Assembly: GCA_965198045.1 (NCBI GenBank)
Contig: CBDAOL010000010.1
Location: forward strand, 372,001-436,000
Origin: CBDDEC01 sp965198045
GTDB lineage: Bacteria > Chloroflexota > Dehalococcoidia > UBA2979
Direction: 5' to 3'
Length of the DNA: 64,000 nt
Of this stretch, positions 1-9,917 are shown piece by piece (within the stretch, counting starts at the first letter, position 1; the number at the start of each line of letters is the position of its first letter). The position numbers and the translations under genes are program-made. The notes beneath the pieces were generated by a model. The model was not told the origin of the DNA, made no database searches, and saw only the letters and a program-made list of their open reading frames with translations.

Positions 1-145
1 CGCTGGCGGACCCGAATGCGACCGCGCCTTCAGGCACGCATCGATATGCTCATGGAGAACATCGCGCTCCGCCACCAGCTGATGGTGTATGAGCGTGGGC
101 GGACAGCCCGGCGCAGCCTGAGCGGCAACGACCGCCTGCTCTGGT
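1..145 (+). pseudogene. Integrase-core transposase, N-terminal remnant
   Basis: The plus strand reads a short stretch containing MENIALRHQLMVYERGR and ending DRLLWS. It resembles the IS-A transposase N-terminus (LENLALRHQLAVYTRGR...RRLWSLL) but is clearly a different family member. It runs straight into an IS-A terminal repeat at 146, so a related IS transposase gene was cut by IS-A or joined to it by recombination. The true start lies left of the window. Confidence 0.6.
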
Positions 146-398
146 CGTGGGACGGCAAAACCTCATGCGGCCCACCGATACTCATGATGCAAACCTCCTA
201 GCACCGGCTTGCTGTCGACTCGCTGGCTCGGCATCCGCTGCACCGGCTTGCGTCCCTCCGGAGAGTCGAGCGCCAATGACCGATGCGGCCGCATCGCGTT
301 GTAGTGCTGGACGTACTCACCAAGCACCCGCCTCAGATGCCGTTCGTTGACGGCGATGACATGGTCGAGACCCTCGCGCCTGAGCGTGCCGATGACGC
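146..398 (-). mobile_element. IS-A remnant A0 (terminal repeat plus transposase C-terminus)
   Basis: The segment starts with the IS-A terminal repeat (CGTGGGACGGCAAAACCT) and matches the other IS-A copies to about 398, then diverges. Read on the minus strand it gives the transposase C-terminus, including VNERHLRRVLGEYVQHYN and LGGLHHEYRWAA. The catalytic core is missing. The sequence GCACCGGCTTGC occurs twice here; remnant A9 at 62.7 kb looks like the product of a deletion between those two repeats. Confidence 0.75.
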
Positions 399-572
399 TG
401 GTAGTTGAGGCGGTGTAACAGAAGTCGACGAGCCAGCCCTCTCGCACGTTTCGGGCTGACAGCACCTGGGTCCGCAGGAACTCAAAGCGGCTCCTCGTCA
501 GACATCATCATCATCAGCCCTTAGTGATTCGGGTTTTGGCTGTGGCGCAGCGTGGAGGAACCCGCGGTTGGC

Positions 573-3500
573 CTAGTCTAGGAGCCCTGCAAGCGCCGCT
601 ACCACGTCTTGCTCACTGAGCCCACCGCGCTCCGAATCGTCCAACCAGAAGACACGCGATCCTTCTGCCTGATCGACCACAACCATCACGTCGCTGATCC
701 GGTCCGCGACCGCCTTCACGTGGCTGATCACGGCCACCATTCGCCCCTCTTGAGCAGTCTCTTCGAGCGCATCGATGGCAGCGTTGAGGTTGTCGGTGTC
801 CAGCGCGCCGAAGCCCTCATCGAGGAAGAGCGCGTCGAGTCTGCCGCCGGCGCGTGCGGCGAGTTCCACCATTCCCAGCGCCAGGGCGAGTGACGCAAGA
901 AAACCCTCGCCACCCGAGAGTGTTTTGGCGTCTCGGGGTTGGCCGGTGAGCTGGTCGAGGATTTCAAAATCTGCGGTGAACGCGTAGCGGCTCCCAGTCA
1001 TCTCGTCCAGTCGCTGGCTCGCGACCCCCAGCAACGCCTGTGAGCGTCGAGTAAGAAGCTCGCCGATGAACTGCGAATTCGTCAGCAGAGCCATCAGCCT
1101 TGCCAGATCGTCGACCAGCTCACTGCCGACGGAGAGCTGATCGTCAAGGGATTTTGCCCGCCGGGCGCCCTCCTTCGCACTCTCCAGCGCGGTCTTCGCG
1201 GTGCTCGCGGCGACTTCAGCCTCCACGGCCAACCCCTGAACCGTCTCAACATCGGTTGCCCCGGCTTGCTCCAGCACCGAGGCAAGAATCTCGGCCTCTC
1301 GGTCGGCGAGCCCCGTCTGCGCTTTCACGAGCTTCTCCGCGCGTCGCAAGAGCTGCGCCTGACTGGCAGTCAAGTCGCGGGTCGCCTGTAGAAGAGCAGC
1401 TATAGAGGCATCGTCGTCGATCGCAGGCGGTTCGAAGGACCGGTCGAGGCTGGATGCAACCTCAGAGAGACGATCGCCGGCGCGGAGGAGTTCGGCGCGA
1501 TTCGATGTGGCGGGCAGCGCAACTTCGTTCGTCACGCGCTCCTCGAGCGCAACCCTTGCACCGCGAGCCCGTTCGACCTTAAGACGCGCTCGCTCCAGTT
1601 GTTTGCCGGTTCTACCGAGCTTCGCCAAGCGGGCTTTCGCCTCCTGAGCGAGCCTCTGAGTGGGGCCGGTGGACATCTCTTCGGGCCGAAGCTTCGCCAA
1701 ACGATCGAAGTCCGGAAGCTTCGGTCGCAGCGGTTTGGGCACGTCAGCCGCGGCCTCCGAGAGTCGATCTAGCTGAGCCCGAACCCCGTCTGCGAGGTCC
1801 GCGATCCGCTGTTCCTCCGTCTCGATACGCTGAGCCAGCATGCGTTCCTCTTCGGCCGCAACGCTGCCCGCCTGAGTCACCCGATCAAGTTCTTCAGACA
1901 GGGTCCTTTCCGTGGCCAGCGCGAGCCGCCGTCGCTGCAAAACTACCGCCAAAAGTGTCTCATCCGTCTGCTCAAGAGTCGGCTCGTCAATCCCGGGGAG
2001 AACGCTAAGCGCGCCGACCGACTTCTCGGCGCTCACTTTCCGCGCGCTAAGTTCGCGCTCACTAGCCGCAAGTGCCGCCTTTGCAGAGTTCGCCGCTTCC
2101 CCGGCCTTCCCGGACGCTTCTTGGGCTCGAGCTAGTCGTTCACTCGCCTCGTTGGTCTTTGATTGCGCTGCCTCAAGACTGGGCGCGTGCGGCGGAGTGA
2201 AGGCAGCAGGTAACTCGCGGAGGCAGATCGGACAAGGATCGCCGGCATGAACCTCCTCGGCCGCATGAGCGGCCGCGTGGCGACGTTCGAGGTCCCTGAC
2301 CTTGTCCGCGACGCGCCGATGACGTTCCAGTAGCGCGCTCGAGCGAAGCGGCCGACTTCTCCTGGCCGTCAGTGGCTGTGGCTAGGCGAGCCTTCTCCTT
2401 GTCTACGGTCTCCTGTGCAGCCAACTGCAGAGCGTCATTCTGGCGAGCATCTGCCAGCATCTCCTCTGCTCTCGTCTGCAGACCCTCAGCATCTTCACGG
2501 GCATCTGCCGCCTCGTTGAGTGCCCGCTGGGCGTCCTCCATGACGCGCTCCGCCTGCTCAGCTTCTCGATGGCCAGGGGCCATCAGCTCGCGCAAGTCAA
2601 GGACCGCGTCCTCACCCGCCCGGAGCTCGACGAGTGCCGAACGAGCCGCCTTCAGCCCCGTAGAGATCTGTGCCAGCGTCGCGCCCGCGCTCGCGAGTTC
2701 CGCTGTGTCTAGTCCATCCTCAGTCGCTGCATGTCGGGCTCGCTCAAGTTCGGCGACGGCTTCCTGGGCGGCGTGCTCCCGATTGGTCCGTTGCTCGAGC
2801 ATTTCCATTAAACGGGTGGAGCGCTTGGCCAGCCTTTTGAGCTCTCGACGAAGCTCCGTGAGTGCGGTCGGATCGAGTCGGTTGACCGCGTGCCGGACGG
2901 TCTCGGCGGCCGTCCCGGCTTCGCGACTCCTTCTCGAGTGCTTCTCAGCGGCACCGCGGAGCTTCTTAAGAGTGCCTGCTGCGGTCGTTGCCCGCCGAGC
3001 ATCGGACCGAGTCTGCTCCAATGCAGCCGAAGGACTCTCGGGATATGTAGCTCGCTTTTCTCTGAGCCCCTCCACCTTCGGCGAGACCCGATCGTGGATG
3101 GTCTTCGCATGAACGCGCACGCTCTCGAGGGCATCGACTCGGAAGATGTTCTTCAGGACTTCGTTCCGCTCTCCGGGAGCGGCGTGGAGGAGCTCCGCGA
3201 ACTTCCCTTGCGGAAGAATCACCGTCTTGAGGAAGGCCTCTCGGTCTAGGGCGATCAGTTTGAGCAGCGCGTCGTTCACCGGCCGCACATCGTCGATAGC
3301 GGTGCCATCGGTAATGCATTGCAACTGTGCCGTCGATGGCCTGGACCGCCTCGAAGCGGTTCTCCGCACCGAGTAGGTTTTGCCGTCGGCGTCGAAAACG
3401 AGCTCCACCAGCATGTCATCGACGGTGTCGGAGATTAGATCTCCATGGCGGGCGGTCCACGTCGCCCCTCCGTATATGGCGTAAGTAATCGCTTCCAGGA

Positions 3501-3621
3501 GCGATGATTTCCCGGCCCCTGTGTCTCCAACGATCGCTATCAAGTCACGATCGCCGAAGTCCACCTCTACGCGGCCGCGGAAGCTGCGGAGACCTTCGAC
3601 CGTAAGTCTGCGAGGACGCAT
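573..3621 (-). CDS. sbcC: Exonuclease SbcC (Rad50-like ATPase), one frameshift
   Basis: Large subunit of the SbcCD nuclease, which cuts hairpins and DNA ends in double-strand-break processing. The start at 3621 opens MRPRRLTVEGLRSFRG, with Walker A GDTGAGKS at residues 32-39. Long charged coiled coil follows. A zinc-hook CPIC lies near 2230, then the second coil, signature LSGGE and Walker B LDALFLDEGFGALD near the C-terminus. One extra base near 2330-2333 (minus strand GCGCTACTGGAACG) shifts the frame just before the hook. The span 573-3621 is 3,049 nt, that is 1,016 codons plus one base, a normal SbcC length. No sbcD is present. IS-C1 ends only 6 bp upstream of the start codon. The indel may be a sequencing error. 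Confidence 0.9.
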
Positions 3622-3627
3622 CTAGCC

Positions 3628-4577
3628 GGCAGTGTCAGATCTCAGGGCGCGTCGACCCTTAGGCGCCACAAGGCGACGTCGCTGGTGGTCTATGCTGCAG
3701 CCAGTTCGCTGATCAGCGAGTGCCAGCGTGTGAGGAAGAGCCGTCGCTGCTCTGTCAACGCGACATGGGCGCCACCGCGGCGGCGGACGCGGAAGTACTG
3801 TCGCAGCTCATCGAACGCGCTACAGAAGCGCGACGCGGACTCGAAGCTCCCGAAGCCCTGCATCGGGTAGTAGCGCTGCTTCACCGCTCGGTGACTCTGT
3901 TCGGTGTAGTTGTTGAGGTACTGCGTCGTGCGATGCCAAGCCTTGCGGCCGATGATCCAGCGGATCGCCCGTCGGTAAGCGGGGTGCAGGTCGGTCGTGA
4001 TCCGTGCGGGCTTGCGTTCGGTGATCTCGACCAGTCTCCGCAAGAACCTCCGCGCGGCATGCTTGTCTCGACGCTCGCTCAGCATCGAATCGATCAGTTC
4101 TCCGTCGCCGTCGATCGCTCGGTAGAGGTAGCACCAGCGCCCAGCGACCTTCACGTACGTCTCGTCGAGGTACCAGGACTCGCCGGCTCGGGCTCGTCGC
4201 TTGGCGCGGAGCTGGCCGGCGAGCAGTGGGGCGAATCGAAACTCCCACTCCCGGATGGTCTCGTGCGTGACCTCAACACCGCGCTGGAGGAGCATCTCTG
4301 CCACGTCGCGGAAACTCAGCTTGTAGCGCAGACGCCACAGCACCGCGAGGAGCACCACGTCGGTCGGGACCTGAAGATGGTTGAACGGCGTGCCGGTTCG
4401 CTCGTTGAAGCGACGCTTGCACGAGCGGCAGTTGAACCGCCGGTAGCCGAGCGTCGTGCGCGCCTGGCGTCTGGTCGTGGCGGCGGATGCACAGTGCGGA
4501 CAGTTCACCGATGTCTCCTCGTCCATGCTCAGACGAGGCTAAACCTCACAGTTCGAGCCCTCAGATCTGACGCAGCC
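3628..4577 (-). mobile_element. IS-C copy 1 (IS6-like), complete
   Basis: A 950-bp element bounded by imperfect inverted repeats: left GGCAGTGTCAGATCTCAGGGC, and right, inverted, GGCTGCGTCAGATCTGAGGGC. It carries one intact transposase. The flanking 8-mers (ATCTAGCC and ATCACCGC) do not form a duplication, although IS6 members normally make 8-bp duplications, so one flank was probably lost by adjacent deletion. The left end is next to the sbcC start codon and the right end cuts an IS3 remnant. Confidence 0.9.
3690..4526 (-). CDS. IS6-like DDE transposase (IS-C1)
   Basis: 278-residue transposase. The N-terminus carries a zinc finger (CPHC near residue 9, CRSC near 34) followed by a helix-turn-helix-like region. 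The DDE core is visible as LDETYVKVAG (first D), TTDLHPAYRR (second D) and NNYTEQSHRAVKQRY (E). It is identical in length to the IS-C3 copy and appears intact. It catalyses replicative, cointegrate-forming transposition if it behaves like other IS6 enzymes. Start is ATG at 4526, about 50 bp inside the element end. Confidence 0.92.
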   Translation of the reverse strand: MDEETSVNCPHCASAATTRRQARTTLGYRRFNCRSCKRRFNERTGTPFNHLQVPTDVVLLAVLWRLRYKLSFRDVAEMLLQRGVEVTHETIREWEFRFAPLLAGQLRAKRRARAGESWYLDETYVKVAGRWCYLYRAIDGDGELIDSMLSERRDKHAARRFLRRLVEITERKPARITTDLHPAYRRAIRWIIGRKAWHRTTQYLNNYTEQSHRAVKQRYYPMQGFGSFESASRFCSAFDELRQYFRVRRRGGAHVALTEQRRLFLTRWHSLISELAAA

Positions 4578-4579
4578 AT

Positions 4580-4712
4580 CACCGCCGGCTCAGCAGCGCC
4601 ATCGGCTACGTGCCACCCGCCGAGTACGAAGCCAGTCAGTATTGTGAGTCCGTCCCGGCCCCCGCCGGGACTCAATGAACCAAGTCTCCATTAAACCCGG
4701 GGCGGTTCAACA
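4580..4712 (+). mobile_element. IS3-family remnant (OrfB C-terminus and right end)
   Basis: The plus strand reads LSSAIGYVPPAEYEASQYC, the typical C-terminal tail of an IS3-family OrfB (SxIGyxsPxeyE), and stops at 4678. The bases after it, ending CCCGGGGCGGTTCA near 4712, look like the usual IS3 right terminal repeat. IS-C1 has removed everything upstream. A hairpin GTCCCGGC-CCCC-GCCGGGAC lies at 4652-4671 inside the tail. Confidence 0.65.
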
Positions 4713-4798
4713 TCGAGACCCTACTGCGCGCGGTACTCCTCCCAAACACCCTGGATGTCGAGCTCGCTCACGCCAGCGCTCACGGCTTTCCGCGCTTT

Positions 4799-4863
4799 GT
4801 GGACTCGAACCAGTGACCTCTCGCGTGTGAAGTGAGCGCTCGTACCAACTGAGCTGACCGCCC
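4799..4863 (-). tRNA. tRNA-Val(CAC), truncated and altered
   Basis: Read from 4863 down, the minus strand gives GGGCGGT (acceptor 5' strand), a D arm AGCTCAGTTGG, an anticodon loop TTCACAC (CAC, Val) and a T arm CTGGTTCGAGTCC. The acceptor 3' strand expected to pair with GGGCGGT (ACCGCCC) is absent; the sequence continues ACAAAGCGCGG. There is also an extra C in the D-loop side (GGTACGAGC for GGTAGAGC) and a mismatch in the anticodon stem. It is probably a non-functional relic left at a recombination junction. Confidence 0.6.
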
Positions 4864-4943
4864 GGCACGCGGCCGTCCGGCACGACAATCCAGCCACCCG
4901 TGCCCGGTGCCCGCGGCAACCGGAGCCGGCCCGTCCTCGATGG

Positions 4944-6262
4944 TCAGCGGGCCACCGCGTCCAGCTCCAGGTCAGCCCCGTGGCGCAGGGTGCGCACGGC
5001 GGCGACCTTCGGCCAAGCGAAGCGGCGGAGGAAGCCCGGCTCGCCGGCTTGCGGACCGTCGAGCGTCGATAGCAACGCCTTGAGCGAGCGTTGGCCGGGC
5101 AGCGTCGGACCGAGCAGACGGTAGAGAGAGCGCGCGCGGGCCGGCCCGCCGTCGGTCGCGGCGAACGCGATCTCCGGCCGGCGCGCGTGGCCGAGCATCG
5201 CCTCGATGTCGCCCGCGCTGCCGCGCAGCGCCTCGTCGGGCACGCCCGCCTCGTGCAGCGCCTCCACGACCGGGGCGAGCCCCGGCGAGTCGAAGAGCGC
5301 GACGGCGTTGCCGGCGAGCAGCGCGGCGGCGAGCCACCATGGGGCGTCGTCGCCCCGCGCGCAGAGGAGGCCGAGCCCGCGAGGCGTGTCGTAGCGCAGC
5401 TCCGTGCGTTGCCCGGCCGCAGGCACCGTGCGCTGCGGCCGTCCCAGCTCGCGGCGCGCCGCCTGCGCCGTCGCGAGCAGCGCGTCCGCGGTCGCGTGCT
5501 CGCCACGCTCGCCGAGCAGCACGGCCGCGCTCTCGACCGCAGCGAGCCGTTGCTCGAGCGGCGCGTCCCAGCCCCGATCGGGGAGGTCGAGCGGCGGCGG
5601 TAGCGAGGGGGCTTCCGCCTCGGCGGCTGCTCGCTCCGCGTCGTCGTCGGGCGGCGCGTCGGTTCGGCGGACGAAGGCCCAGAGGTAGTCGAGACCGCCC
5701 GCCTTCGGCCCCGTGCCGGACATGCGCATACCCCCGAAGGGCTCGACGCCGACGCGCGCGCCCGTCGTCCTGCGGTTGACATAGACGTTCCCCGCCTGGA
5801 GGGCGCGCGTTGCCTCGGCGATGGTGAGCGGGCTGCGCGAGAAGACGCCCACCGTCAGCCCGTACGCCGTGCCGTTGGTCACCGCGTACGCCTCTGCGGC
5901 AGTCCTGAAGGGGATCAGGGCGACGATCGGGCCGAACAGCTCCTCGGTCGTCGTGCGCGCCTCGAGGGCGCGATCGGCGGGGAGCTGCACGATCAGCGGG
6001 CCGGCGGTCAGGTCGTCCGCCGGTGTCTCGAACGTGTCGAGCAGCACCTCGCACTCGGCGCGGGCGGTGTCGGCGTCGCGGCGCAGACGCTCGTGCGCCT
6101 CGCGGTCGATGACCGGGTTGATCCGGGTGTCGGGCGCGTCGGCGGGCCCGACGCGGAGGCTGCGCGCGGCGGCGACGAGGCGGTCGCGCAGCGCCTCGAA
6201 GATCGGCTCCGCGACGAGGATCCGCGAGGCCGCGGAGCACTTCACTCCAGCAGGCACCCCCA
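4944..6262 (-). pseudogene. putA: Proline dehydrogenase/P5C dehydrogenase (PutA), C-terminal remnant
   Basis: About 440 residues of the C-terminal half of a PutA-type enzyme, which oxidises proline to glutamate. Coding resemblance begins at the catalytic cysteine of the aldehyde dehydrogenase domain (GVKCSAASR), then RINPVID, EELFGPIVALIPF, YGLTVGVFSRSP and EPFGGMRMSGTGPKAGG, followed by a C-terminal domain of the long PutA type. The whole proline dehydrogenase domain and the NAD-binding half of the ALDH domain are missing upstream of about 6262, where unrelated GC-rich sequence begins. No good start codon belongs to it, so it is a dead fragment. Confidence 0.8.
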
Positions 6263-6309
6263 CCTCACACCCGCTTTCCACCGGCCGGGCGAGCTGCGTA
6301 CTTCAAGCG

Positions 6310-6717
6310 TTATGGATCGGGCTCGATGTCAGCCATGAGCGCCGCCTCGAGCGCGAGCAGGCGCTCCACGCTCATGTCGAGGTGCAGGTACTGCTCCTCG
6401 GAGTCGTCGTCAAACATCCGAGCCAGCTTCAGCAGCAGCTCCTCCGCCCGCACACGGTCGCGCGGGTAGTTCGTCTCATCAGTGGCGATCGCCATCAGTC
6501 GTCTGACGCTCTGTTCGGGGTCGTAGCCGGCCGCTACTAGCACTTCGGAACGCCGCCGCTCCACGGCCTCCCGCACGTGCGGCTTCGCCATCAGCTCCGA
6601 GGCCGTGACGTTCGCCCGGGTGGGGCTGTAGCCGGCCCGACGCGCCGCCTCGGTGGCGCTGTCCGTGCTCGCTGATGCTTCGACGAAGCGCTGCTGCTTG
6701 GGTGTGAGGTCAGGCAC
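6310..6717 (-). CDS. Phage terminase small subunit-like protein
   Basis: 135 residues. The N-terminus has the Terminase_2 pattern: LTPKQQRFVEA, then ATEAARRAGYS, ASELMAKPHVREAVE. In phages this protein recognises the packaging site and recruits the large subunit. No large subunit, portal or capsid gene is beside it, so it is a stray prophage gene between the PutA remnant and an empty interval. The C-terminal 50 residues are acidic and leucine-rich, suited to oligomerisation. Other phage-like genes lie at 63.0-64.0 kb. Confidence 0.75.
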   Translation of the reverse strand: MPDLTPKQQRFVEASASTDSATEAARRAGYSPTRANVTASELMAKPHVREAVERRRSEVLVAAGYDPEQSVRRLMAIATDETNYPRDRVRAEELLLKLARMFDDDSEEQYLHLDMSVERLLALEAALMADIEPDP

Positions 6718-7235
6718 GAGTTTTGAATCTCCTCGCTACGCACCCCCAAAATGGGGGCCCTCCCATCACCGCCGACGGTGACGATGGTGGTCCGGATGAC
6801 TTGGCCGTGCGCCGCACGACTGGGGCGCCGCTGTCGTGGCAGGCGGCGGCTTCAGAGCTTGCGGTAACGCTCGCTCGTTGGCGGCCCGTAGTAGCCCGCT
6901 GCGGGCTGCAGGAACCCGATTCCTCTCTGTGGTTCGCAGAAACTGACCGCCTGGGCGGCCCAAGAATTAGAGTTGGGCGACGGGATCCGTGTCTTCCGAC
7001 GCCGGAGGGCGACAGTGCCTAGCGCAGATTCCGCAGTTGCGGGTCCAATTCGTCGCGGTGCCAGTCGCCCATCAGATTGGAGCGACTCAGGACTCGGTCC
7101 AACAGGTGCTCCCCATTCCCATCATTACTATGACAACATAGTGTTCCGTCGGGATGTCTCGCAGGCGAGCGCCCCGGAAGACACGGGGCGTGGATCGATC
7201 AGGGGCGCGCGACCGTCGCGCCAATCCAGGAACGG
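6718..7235. other. Interval without a recognisable gene
   Basis: 518 bp upstream of the CoA-transferase gene. Open frames exist but none has a family-like sequence. The bases CACCCCCAAAATGGGGGCCC near 6741 recall the hairpin of the dispersed GC-rich repeat family. The promoter of the gene at 7236 should lie here, but no clear -35/-10 pair can be called. Confidence 0.4.
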
Positions 7236-9689
7236 GTGATGCACGAGAACGACGGCATGCTCGCGCCGTACCGCGTGCTGGACCTGACGAGCGAGACGGG
7301 ACAGCCCTGCGGCAAGCTCCTCGCCGACCTCGGCGCGGATGTGATCAAGGTCGAGCCGCCCGGCGGCGACCCTGCCCGCCGCCGGCCGCCCTTCGTCGAC
7401 GACGACCCCGACCCCGAGAAGGGGCTGTACTGGCTCGCCTACAACGCCAATAAGCGCGGCGTCGTTCTCGATCTGGAGTCCCCGGCCGGCCGCGCCCGCT
7501 TCGAGCGCCTCGCGACGACGGCCGACGTCGTCCTGGAGTCCTCCGCGCCGGGGGAGATGGACCGGCTCGGCCTCAGCTACGAGCGGCTGGCGGAGCTCAA
7601 CCCAGGGCTGGTGCTCGTCTCGATCACGCCGTTCGGGCAGGACGGCCCGTACGCCACCTACAAAGGGCCCGACATCGTCACCTGGGCGATGAGCGGCCTG
7701 ATGTCGGTCGCGGGGCAGCCGGAGTGCCCGCCCGCCCACCTCAGCGACGACGCCCAGTCGCGCTTCAGCGCGTGCGGCGACGCCGCCATCGCCGCCCTGC
7801 TGGCGCTCGCGCAGCGGCAAGGGACGGGCCGCGGCCAGCACGTCGACGTAGCAATCCGCGACGCCGTCGCCCGTACGACCTTTCAGATCACGGCCACTTG
7901 GGACATGCTCGGTCGCGACATCGGCCGCGCGGAGCGGCCCAGCGTCTCCAGGCTGCCCTGGACCTGGCGCTGCCGCGACGGCTACGTCGTCTACACCTTC
8001 TACCTGGGCCCCTTGTCCCTTGAGCGCAACGCGGGCTTCATCGCCTGGCTCGAATCGACCGGCGAGGCGGACGCCCTGCTCGCGCTGGACTGGGAGCCGC
8101 CCGATCCCGGCGCCCTGCCCCCTTCGCACTGGGATGCCTACCGTGAGCGAACCGCCGCGATCCTCGCCAAGTTCGCCAAGGCGGAGCTCTACGCGGCCGC
8201 CAACGACTACGGCTTTAATCTCTACCCCAGCGCCAGTGCCGACGAGACCTTGGGCGACGTCCAGCTCGCCGCCCGCGACTTCTGGCGCGACCTGGAGCAC
8301 GAGCAGTGGCGCCGTACCATCCGCTACCCCGGCCCGTTCGCCAAAGCGACACAGGCTCCACCCACGCTGCGACGCCGCGCCCCCTTCCTCGGCGAGCATC
8401 AAGACGAGGTCCTCGCCGAGCTCGAGAACGCCCTCGCCGCTGCCCCGCCCGCCCGTAACTCCAATGTCGCCGGGGGCGCCGCCGCGGCGCTGCCGCTCGC
8501 CGGCGTCAAGGTCGCCGATTTCAGTTGGATGGTCGTTGGGCCGATGACGTCGCAGCCCTTGGCCGACTACGGCGCCGACGTCATCCACGTCGAGAGCAGC
8601 ACGCGCGTGGACTCGTTGCGCCTCATCGGCCCCCACAAGGACGGGATAGCCGACGCCGAGCGCTGCGGTGACTACGCCCAGGTCCGCACCAATCAGCGCG
8701 CGCTCATGATCGACATCACCCGGGCCGAGGGGCTGGCCGTCGCCAAGCGCCTCGTCGCGTGGGCGGACATCGTCGTGGACAACTTCGCCGCCGGCACGAT
8801 GGAGCGCCTCGGCCTCGGCTACGACGCTCTGCGCGCCATTAACCCCGAGGTCATCGTGCTCAGTTGCTGCGGGCAAGGGCAGGACGGACCGCACAAGGCG
8901 AGCAAGGGCGGAGGCGGTCACTACGTTGCCCTGGCCGGCTTCAGCGAACTCGCCGGCTGGCCCGACGCCGAGCCGGGCTATCTCAGTGCCTACACGGACT
9001 TCATCGCGCCGCGTTTCAACGTCTGTCTGCTCCTGGCCGCCCTCGACTATCGTCGTCGCACCGGCAAAGGACAGTTCTTCGACGTCTCCCAGTACGAGAC
9101 CTCCCTCCACTGGCTCGCTCCCTCCCTTCTCGACTATGGAGTCAACGGCCGCGTCGCCACGCGGCAAGGCAACCGGCAGCCCCACGCCGCCCCACATGGC
9201 GCCTACCCGTGCAATGACGACCGTTGGTGCGCCATCGCCGTCACGACCGACGACGAATGGGACGCCTTCCGCACCGCCATCGGCGACCCCGCCTGGGCCC
9301 ACGACGCCCGCTTCGCCACCCTCGCCGCCCGCAAGCAGCACGAGGACGAACTGGACGCGCACGTGGAGACGTGGACCCGCGAGCGCGCTCCCGATGCGGT
9401 GATGGACCAGCTCCAGGCCGCCGCCGTCCCCGCGGGGGCCGTACAGCGCGGCAGCGACCTGATGGAGCGCGACCCCCAGCTCAAGCATCGTGGCTTCTGG
9501 CAGGAGCTCGCCCACCCCGCCTTCGGCACGTATCGCGCCGCGCGCCACTCCTTCCGTCTCTCCGACGCCCCCTGCAACCTCCGCCGCAGCCGCCTCATCG
9601 GCGAGGACACCCACGAAATCCTGCGCGACGTGCTGGGCTACTCCGACGACGAGATCGGCGAGCTTGCCATCGCGGGCGTGCTGCAATAG
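7236..9689 (+). CDS. Tandem (two-domain) CaiB/BaiF family CoA-transferase
   Basis: 817 residues made of two family III CoA-transferase modules. Module 1 (about 1-410) has YRVLDLTSETG, LLADLGADVIKVEPPGGDP, GLVLVSITPFGQDGPY and the active-site region GQHVDVAIRDAV, with the aspartate that forms the acyl-enzyme. Module 2 (about 418-817) restarts with LAGVKVADFSWMVVGP, YGADVIHVES, NPEVIVLSCCGQGQDGP and FFDVSQYETS, where Glu stands at the catalytic Asp position. Family members move CoA between acids such as carnitine, bile acids, formate or succinate; the substrate here is unknown. AGGA at 7228 precedes GTG 7236 and ATG 7239. An enoyl-CoA hydratase gene follows, suggesting acyl-CoA degradation. Confidence 0.9.
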   Translation: MMHENDGMLAPYRVLDLTSETGQPCGKLLADLGADVIKVEPPGGDPARRRPPFVDDDPDPEKGLYWLAYNANKRGVVLDLESPAGRARFERLATTADVVLESSAPGEMDRLGLSYERLAELNPGLVLVSITPFGQDGPYATYKGPDIVTWAMSGLMSVAGQPECPPAHLSDDAQSRFSACGDAAIAALLALAQRQGTGRGQHVDVAIRDAVARTTFQITATWDMLGRDIGRAERPSVSRLPWTWRCRDGYVVYTFYLGPLSLERNAGFIAWLESTGEADALLALDWEPPDPGALPPSHWDAYRERTAAILAKFAKAELYAAANDYGFNLYPSASADETLGDVQLAARDFWRDLEHEQWRRTIRYPGPFAKATQAPPTLRRRAPFLGEHQDEVLAELENALAAAPPARNSNVAGGAAAALPLAGVKVADFSWMVVGPMTSQPLADYGADVIHVESSTRVDSLRLIGPHKDGIADAERCGDYAQVRTNQRALMIDITRAEGLAVAKRLVAWADIVVDNFAAGTMERLGLGYDALRAINPEVIVLSCCGQGQDGPHKASKGGGGHYVALAGFSELAGWPDAEPGYLSAYTDFIAPRFNVCLLLAALDYRRRTGKGQFFDVSQYETSLHWLAPSLLDYGVNGRVATRQGNRQPHAAPHGAYPCNDDRWCAIAVTTDDEWDAFRTAIGDPAWAHDARFATLAARKQHEDELDAHVETWTRERAPDAVMDQLQAAAVPAGAVQRGSDLMERDPQLKHRGFWQELAHPAFGTYRAARHSFRLSDAPCNLRRSRLIGEDTHEILRDVLGYSDDEIGELAIAGVLQ

Positions 9690-9917
9690 CGCCCCGCCCC
9701 GCGGGAGCGCGCTGTTCACTCCTGAGGGCGCGCGGCGCCGCCGGACCCACGTCCGGCCACCAGCTCGGGCCATCGTGAGCCCCCCGCGGGGGATCAGGTC
9801 GGGCGCAGAATCAGGTGGCGATAGCCCCAACCGCTCCCCTCGCTGAACCAGTGGCCTAGGATTCGCGATGAGGGCGCGTGGGAATCCACGCGCGGCGCAC
9901 GAGACCGGAGGTCCGCC

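Noticed and set aside
4652..4671. Strong hairpin GTCCCGGC/GCCGGGAC as a terminator
   Set aside because: It lies inside the IS3 OrfB tail and is not followed by a T-run.
3720..4694. Long plus-strand frame opposite the IS-C1 transposase
   Set aside because: It recurs antisense to each IS-C copy and has no recognisable domains; the DDE transposase on the other strand explains the region.
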